This document shows positions 42,599 through 45,177 of a stretch of DNA of 45,177 bases, one piece after another. The stretch comes from Oscillospiraceae bacterium (lineage in GTDB: Bacteria; Bacillota; Clostridia; Oscillospirales; Oscillospiraceae). A model generated the notes under the pieces. The model did no database searches, had not been told where the DNA came from, and saw only the letters and a program-made list of their open reading frames with translations. The translations under genes were made by a program, and so were the position numbers. The first letter of the stretch is position 1; each line of letters begins with the position of its first letter. The stretch covers positions 1 to 45,177 of the forward strand of contig JAJQCH010000082.1 in NCBI GenBank assembly GCA_021202795.1, given 5' to 3'.

Positions 42599-42823
42599 TA
42601 GGGAACGATGTGAGCCGGGAGTCGTGTCGGTTCCTATCGCCGGCCATCGCCCCTGCATATGGGCCTGCCCACTTCATGTGACTCCCCTTTCTCCTCTTAA
42701 TGCTTTCTTATCATACCAAGAAAACTCCTTTACTGTAATTTTTGTTTCCTAAGCGCGCAGGGGCGTTGGTTTACGGGGGGCGTTTTCTCCTTCGCAGAGG
42801 CGTTCAGCCTTTGCGGTTTTTTT
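42599..42823 (+). ncRNA. Candidate structured non-coding RNA, about 225 bases
   Basis: This is the longest gene-free stretch of the right half, bounded by a promoter and by a strand-specific intrinsic terminator. It is strongly structured. CGCCCCTGC (near 42648) pairs perfectly over nine bases with GCAGGGGCG (near 42756), closing a central domain. GGGAGTCGTGT (near 42617) can pair over 11 bases, with wobbles, with ATGTGACTCCC (near 42675). The 5' end GGAACGATGTGA can pair with TCGTGTCGGTTCC, so at least two folds compete. The middle is pyrimidine-rich. Length fits 6S RNA or the raiA-motif RNA of Firmicutes, but I could not match either; a new family is possible. Confidence 0.65.
42792..42823 (+). 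terminator. Terminator of the candidate ncRNA
   Basis: CGCAGAGGC and GCCTTTGCG form a 9-bp stem (one wobble) followed by GTTTTTTT. The T-tract exists only on the plus strand, so it must serve a rightward transcript. No coding gene precedes it within this unit. Confidence 0.85.
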
Positions 42824-43397
42824 ATGCCAAAAGCACGGGCTGAAGCTGGCGGCCCCTGGCCGCGGCCTCCACCGTAGCGGCGATTTGGGCATAATCGCAG
42901 CTCAGAGACGCAGGCTTTTCGGCGGGAGCGTCCTGGCGGAAGGGGACAAAATAAATATTCCTCCGATTCAGCAGCCGCCCGATGCTCTCCGCCGATGCGC
43001 CCAGGCCGTCGTTGGTGGACACGCCGACGACCAGGGGCTTGCCGTTTCGCAGATGGCCCTTGGCGGCCATGGTGACGGCGGTGTCCGTAATGCCGTGGGC
43101 AAGCTTCCCCAATGTGTTTCCCGTGCAGGGGACGATGGCCAGCACGTCGATGACGTTGCTGGGGCCAAGAGGCTCCGCGTCGAAAATGGTCGTGACGGCG
43201 CTGTGGCCGCTCTCCTTTTCCAGCAGAGACAGCCAGTCCCCGCCGGGGCCGAAGCGGCTGTCCTGCAGGGCGTTCTCGCTGAAGATGGGGTAAACCTCAA
43301 ACTGGCGGCACAGGGCAGGCAGCACCTGGGCCAGCTTTCCAAAGGAGCAGTAGGAACCGGTCAGGGCAAGCCCCAGGCGCAGCTTATTGTTTTCCAT
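42822..43397 (-). CDS. dpaB: Dipicolinate synthase subunit B
   Basis: The 191-residue flavoprotein-fold protein matches DpaB (SpoVFB): LGLALTGSYCSFGKLAQVLP at the start, IDVLAIVPCTGNTLGKLAHG near residue 85, and TDTAVTMAAKGHLRNGKPLV. With DpaA it converts a dihydrodipicolinate-pathway intermediate to dipicolinic acid in the mother cell; this compound fills the spore core. It overlaps dpaA by 14 bases. Its stop lies on the T-tract of the opposing ncRNA terminator. Confidence 0.93.
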   Translation of the reverse strand: MENNKLRLGLALTGSYCSFGKLAQVLPALCRQFEVYPIFSENALQDSRFGPGGDWLSLLEKESGHSAVTTIFDAEPLGPSNVIDVLAIVPCTGNTLGKLAHGITDTAVTMAAKGHLRNGKPLVVGVSTNDGLGASAESIGRLLNRRNIYFVPFRQDAPAEKPASLSCDYAQIAATVEAAARGRQLQPVLLA

Positions 43398-44001
43398 TTT
43401 CTTCCTCCTCGATGACGCGATAAATGGCCTCAGCCATCACGTCTGCCGCCGCCTTGGGCGCGTACAGACCGGGCAGCCCCGGCGCCTTCAAAACGGCGAC
43501 GCCGTCGGCCCAGCCTCCGGGCGCGCTGGCAAGCTCCAGACACAGCGCCCCGCCGTAGTCCCCGGCGAGGACGGGAGCGGGGATGGTGTTCACCACAATG
43601 TCAAATTTGCGGGGGATAGCCGTCAGCTCTACAGCCCGGCAGCCCACCGCCCTGGCGGCGGCCCTGTCGCTCCGGCTTCTGGCCGCCACGGTCACATGAA
43701 CGCCCAGGGAGGACAGCATCCCCGCCAGAAACCGTCCGATCCGGCCATACCCGGCCAGCAGGGCCTCCGCGCCCATCATGGCCCGGTTCGACCGGCGCAT
43801 CAGCAGCTCCAAGGCCCCTTCTGCCGTCAGCGCGGCGTTTTCGATGATGTATATCTCGTCCCTCCAGTAGGGGAGGCCGGTTTCCATCGCCGGGGGCGCG
43901 ATGATATGGCCTCCCTCCGCCGTGATGGAGTGTCCGTCCGTCTCCAGCCGCCGCCGCAGATACAGAAACCGCGGGTCGGCTCCCAAAAAGGTAAAATCCA
44001 C
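43384..44001 (-). CDS. dpaA: Dipicolinate synthase subunit A, short form
   Basis: The protein of about 205 residues has a short N-terminal domain (DFTFLGADPRFLYLRRRLET) and an NAD-binding Rossmann domain with ALLAGYGRIGRFLAGMLSSL near residue 80, VTVAARSRSDRAAARAVG and FDIVVNTIPAPV. Usual DpaA (SpoVFA) is near 290-300 residues, so this one is about a third shorter, mainly in the N-terminal domain. I chose GTG 44001 because GGGAGG lies eight to nine bases upstream; the track's extension to 44118 has no DpaA-like sequence. DpaA/DpaB together indicate an endospore former. Confidence 0.88.
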   Translation of the reverse strand: MDFTFLGADPRFLYLRRRLETDGHSITAEGGHIIAPPAMETGLPYWRDEIYIIENAALTAEGALELLMRRSNRAMMGAEALLAGYGRIGRFLAGMLSSLGVHVTVAARSRSDRAAARAVGCRAVELTAIPRKFDIVVNTIPAPVLAGDYGGALCLELASAPGGWADGVAVLKAPGLPGLYAPKAAADVMAEAIYRVIEEEENGKQ

Positions 44002-44036
44002 AGTTATCACCTCCCGCCATACTATGTGATTGCAGT

Positions 44037-44058
44037 CGTTTTTGCTAACGCAAAAACG
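44037..44058. promoter_or_regulatory. Perfect inverted repeat upstream of dpaA
   Basis: CGTTTTTGC and GCAAAAACG form a perfect 9-bp dyad with a TAAC centre, about 40 bases before the dpaA start. It may be an operator or a leader hairpin. A sigma-K-like -10 (CATAGTATGG on the minus strand) lies between it and the gene, but is imperfect. Confidence 0.4.
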
Positions 44059-44118
44059 AAGGGGGCTGCGGCCTGTGCGCGCTTGCACACCGCCTGCGGG
44101 CCGGGGGCGGCCAGGCAT

Positions 44119-44166
44119 AAAAACGCCCCGGCAGACGGCTGCATTTTCTGCGGCGGTCTGCCGGGG
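44119..44166 (-). terminator. Intrinsic terminator after the VanY-like gene
   Basis: On the minus strand CCCCGGCAGAC and GTCTGCCGGGG form a perfect 11-bp outer stem with an inner CCGCCGCAG.../CTGC...CGG helix, followed by CGTTTTTATG. Confidence 0.85.
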
Positions 44167-44190
44167 TATGTTATATGCGGTCTGCGGGCG

Positions 44191-45036
44191 TTATTGGTAC
44201 TGCTCCAGCAGCTCCAGGAACTCCTCCAGGCACAGGTCGTTTTCCATCATGTACATGGCGGCGTCCGCGCCGACATAGCGGAGATGCCACGGTTCGTATT
44301 CCACGCCGGTGATGTCCGTTTTGCCGTCGGGATAGCGGATCACATAGCCAAAGGCGGCGCAGTTTTCCTCCAGCCACAGCATCAGGCCGGAGCCGCCGAT
44401 GTACGGCTCCATATCCTGGCCGGAATATTCCAGAATGTCCGCCGCCAGACCGGACTGATGCTCACTGGCGCCGGGATAGTTGACGGCCAGGCGGGTGGCG
44501 GCTTCCGCCTCCTCCTGGGTCATGCCCTCCTCCATATAGCTGTCCACATGGTTCCAATATATGCTGTATTGGGTGCTGTAGGAGCGATAACAGGAGCAGA
44601 CATAGACCGAGTATCCGCTGGCCCTGGCGGCGGCGATCATGTCTATCAGGGCGTTGGCCACGCGGGAGTCCATATATTCTCCGTCCTCTATCTCCGTCAG
44701 GGAGGGTGGTTCATAGTCCTCCCCCAGGGGGTATTCATATCGTATGAGCTGCAAATACCATTCGGAGGTGTCCAGATCCGGCAGGCCCAGGGGCGTGGCG
44801 AGAGGGGTCGGATCCGCATCCGTTGTGGAAACGATTTCCGCCTCATATGCCTCAGATATTTCCGCCTGACTGCTCTGACTCAGCGCCCCGATTTTGTCCG
44901 CAATCAGAATCAGGACTGCCGTGACAACAAGCAGGACGGCGAACAGTGACAGCAGCCGGCCACGGGCCTCTGCCCGCTGCCTGGCGGATTGTCGGTAGGG
45001 TCTTCTGTTTTTCTGTTGTGTCGCGATAAGGAACAC
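44191..45036 (-). CDS. VanY-like D-alanyl-D-alanine carboxypeptidase (M15B)
   Basis: The 281-residue protein has a basic N-terminus, one membrane segment (LLSLFAVLLVVTAVLILIA, about residues 28-47), an acidic linker, and a zinc peptidase domain with YVCSCYRSYSTQYSIYW near residue 145, the zinc ligands in GASEHQSGLAADIL near 190, and EPWHLRYVG near 250. It should trim terminal D-Ala from peptidoglycan stems outside the membrane. The track's GTG 45036 is embedded in GAGGTG with no room for a ribosome site, so the exact start is uncertain; no better start is visible before the membrane segment. Confidence 0.88.
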   Translation of the reverse strand: MFLIATQQKNRRPYRQSARQRAEARGRLLSLFAVLLVVTAVLILIADKIGALSQSSQAEISEAYEAEIVSTTDADPTPLATPLGLPDLDTSEWYLQLIRYEYPLGEDYEPPSLTEIEDGEYMDSRVANALIDMIAAARASGYSVYVCSCYRSYSTQYSIYWNHVDSYMEEGMTQEEAEAATRLAVNYPGASEHQSGLAADILEYSGQDMEPYIGGSGLMLWLEENCAAFGYVIRYPDGKTDITGVEYEPWHLRYVGADAAMYMMENDLCLEEFLELLEQYQ

Positions 45037-45064
45037 CTCTGTCTGTCGAAATTCATCCCGTTAA

Positions 45065-45094
45065 AGAATACCATCCCGCCCTGCTATAAGTCAA
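45065..45094 (-). promoter_or_regulatory. Promoter of the VanY-like gene
   Basis: On the minus strand TTGACT, an 18-base spacer and TATTCT. An inverted repeat (CATCCCGCC at 45072-45080, GGCGGGATG at 45102-45110) brackets the -35 box, with one arm in the spacer, so a regulator could block it. Confidence 0.5.
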
Positions 45095-45133
45095 TAGAAA
45101 AGGCGGGATGATGTTGGATTTTAAAAGATTCGC

Positions 45134-45157
45134 AAATTGCAAGTGCAAGTTGGACAC
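45134..45157. repeat. 24-bp inverted repeat, right copy
   Basis: AAATTGCAAGTGCAAGTTGG followed by ACAC is the reverse complement of 20-43 with one mismatch. It lies upstream of the VanY-like gene, beyond its promoter. See the left copy. Confidence 0.6.
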
Positions 45158-45177
45158 TCGGTAGAATGAATTTATGA

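Noticed and set aside
44002-44118. N-terminal extension of DpaA from the ORF track
   Set aside because: The translated extension has no DpaA-like sequence and would bypass the clear ribosome site before GTG 44001.
20-45157. Window as one 45-kb transposon bounded by inverted repeats
   Set aside because: No transposase or integrase was seen, and ribosomal and central metabolic genes lie between the copies. A dispersed site is more likely.

Overview
The window looks like chromosomal DNA from an anaerobic, endospore-forming Clostridia bacterium, most likely a gut Oscillospiraceae (Oscillibacter/Flavonifractor-like). This is inferred from gene content and style: pyruvate:ferredoxin oxidoreductase, dipicolinate synthase (spore core), class B sortase, split gcvPA/gcvPB, a tandem glycine riboswitch, FakA next to a Gls24-type protein, low-GC-type promoters (TTGACA-17-TATAAT), and strong GGAGG ribosome sites in a GC-rich coding background. 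No tRNA, rRNA, CRISPR array, transposase or integrase gene was seen.

Layout. 0.1-2.9 kb (+): a rhomboid-like membrane protein, an anchored beta-propeller protein and a cupin. 3.1-4.3 kb (-): a PpiC-type foldase lipoprotein. 4.6-5.2 kb (+): a small secreted protein. 5.3-7.4 kb (-): Gls24-type protein and fakA. 7.7-11.8 kb (+): PFOR and a small partner ORF. 12.1-21.9 kb (+): a Wzx/Wzy-type surface polysaccharide locus with an initiating sugar transferase, PssD/PssE-like pair, TagB/F-like and TagD-like proteins (glycerol-phosphate decoration), GT4, GT2, acyltransferase, polymerase and flippase; its middle is clearly AT-richer than the rest. 22.2-24.0 kb (+): ammonium channel fused to a PII domain. 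24.2-32.7 kb (-): a glycine-riboswitch-controlled glycine cleavage operon, gcvT::glyA - gcvH - gcvPA - gcvPB - lplA - lpdA. 32.9-34.5 kb (+): YbjN-like protein and an MFS transporter. 34.6-35.8 kb (+): rpsF-ssb-rpsR. 35.8-39.5 kb (-): sortase B, then a transglutaminase-like secreted protein with an RlmI-type methyltransferase. 39.7-42.5 kb (+): NrnA-like DHH phosphoesterase and a secreted beta-helix protein. 42.6-42.8 kb (+): a probable non-coding RNA gene. 42.8-45.0 kb (-): dpaA-dpaB and a VanY-like carboxypeptidase.

How the parts fit. The glycine operon encodes all four glycine cleavage proteins plus lipoate ligase, and joins T protein to serine hydroxymethyltransferase in one reading unit, so methylene-THF from glycine could be used directly for serine synthesis. 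The T-protein part carries an apparent 1-nt frameshift. PFOR supplies acetyl-CoA and reduced ferredoxin. The polysaccharide locus is built as lipid-linked repeat units, flipped by Wzx and polymerised by Wzy.

The most interesting unexplained items are the orphan RNA gene at 42.6 kb, a near-consensus promoter firing straight into an intrinsic terminator ahead of amt, the gcvT::glyA fusion with its frameshift, a sortase with a Ser/Arg tandem-repeat cytoplasmic tail, and a 24-bp inverted repeat near both window ends.
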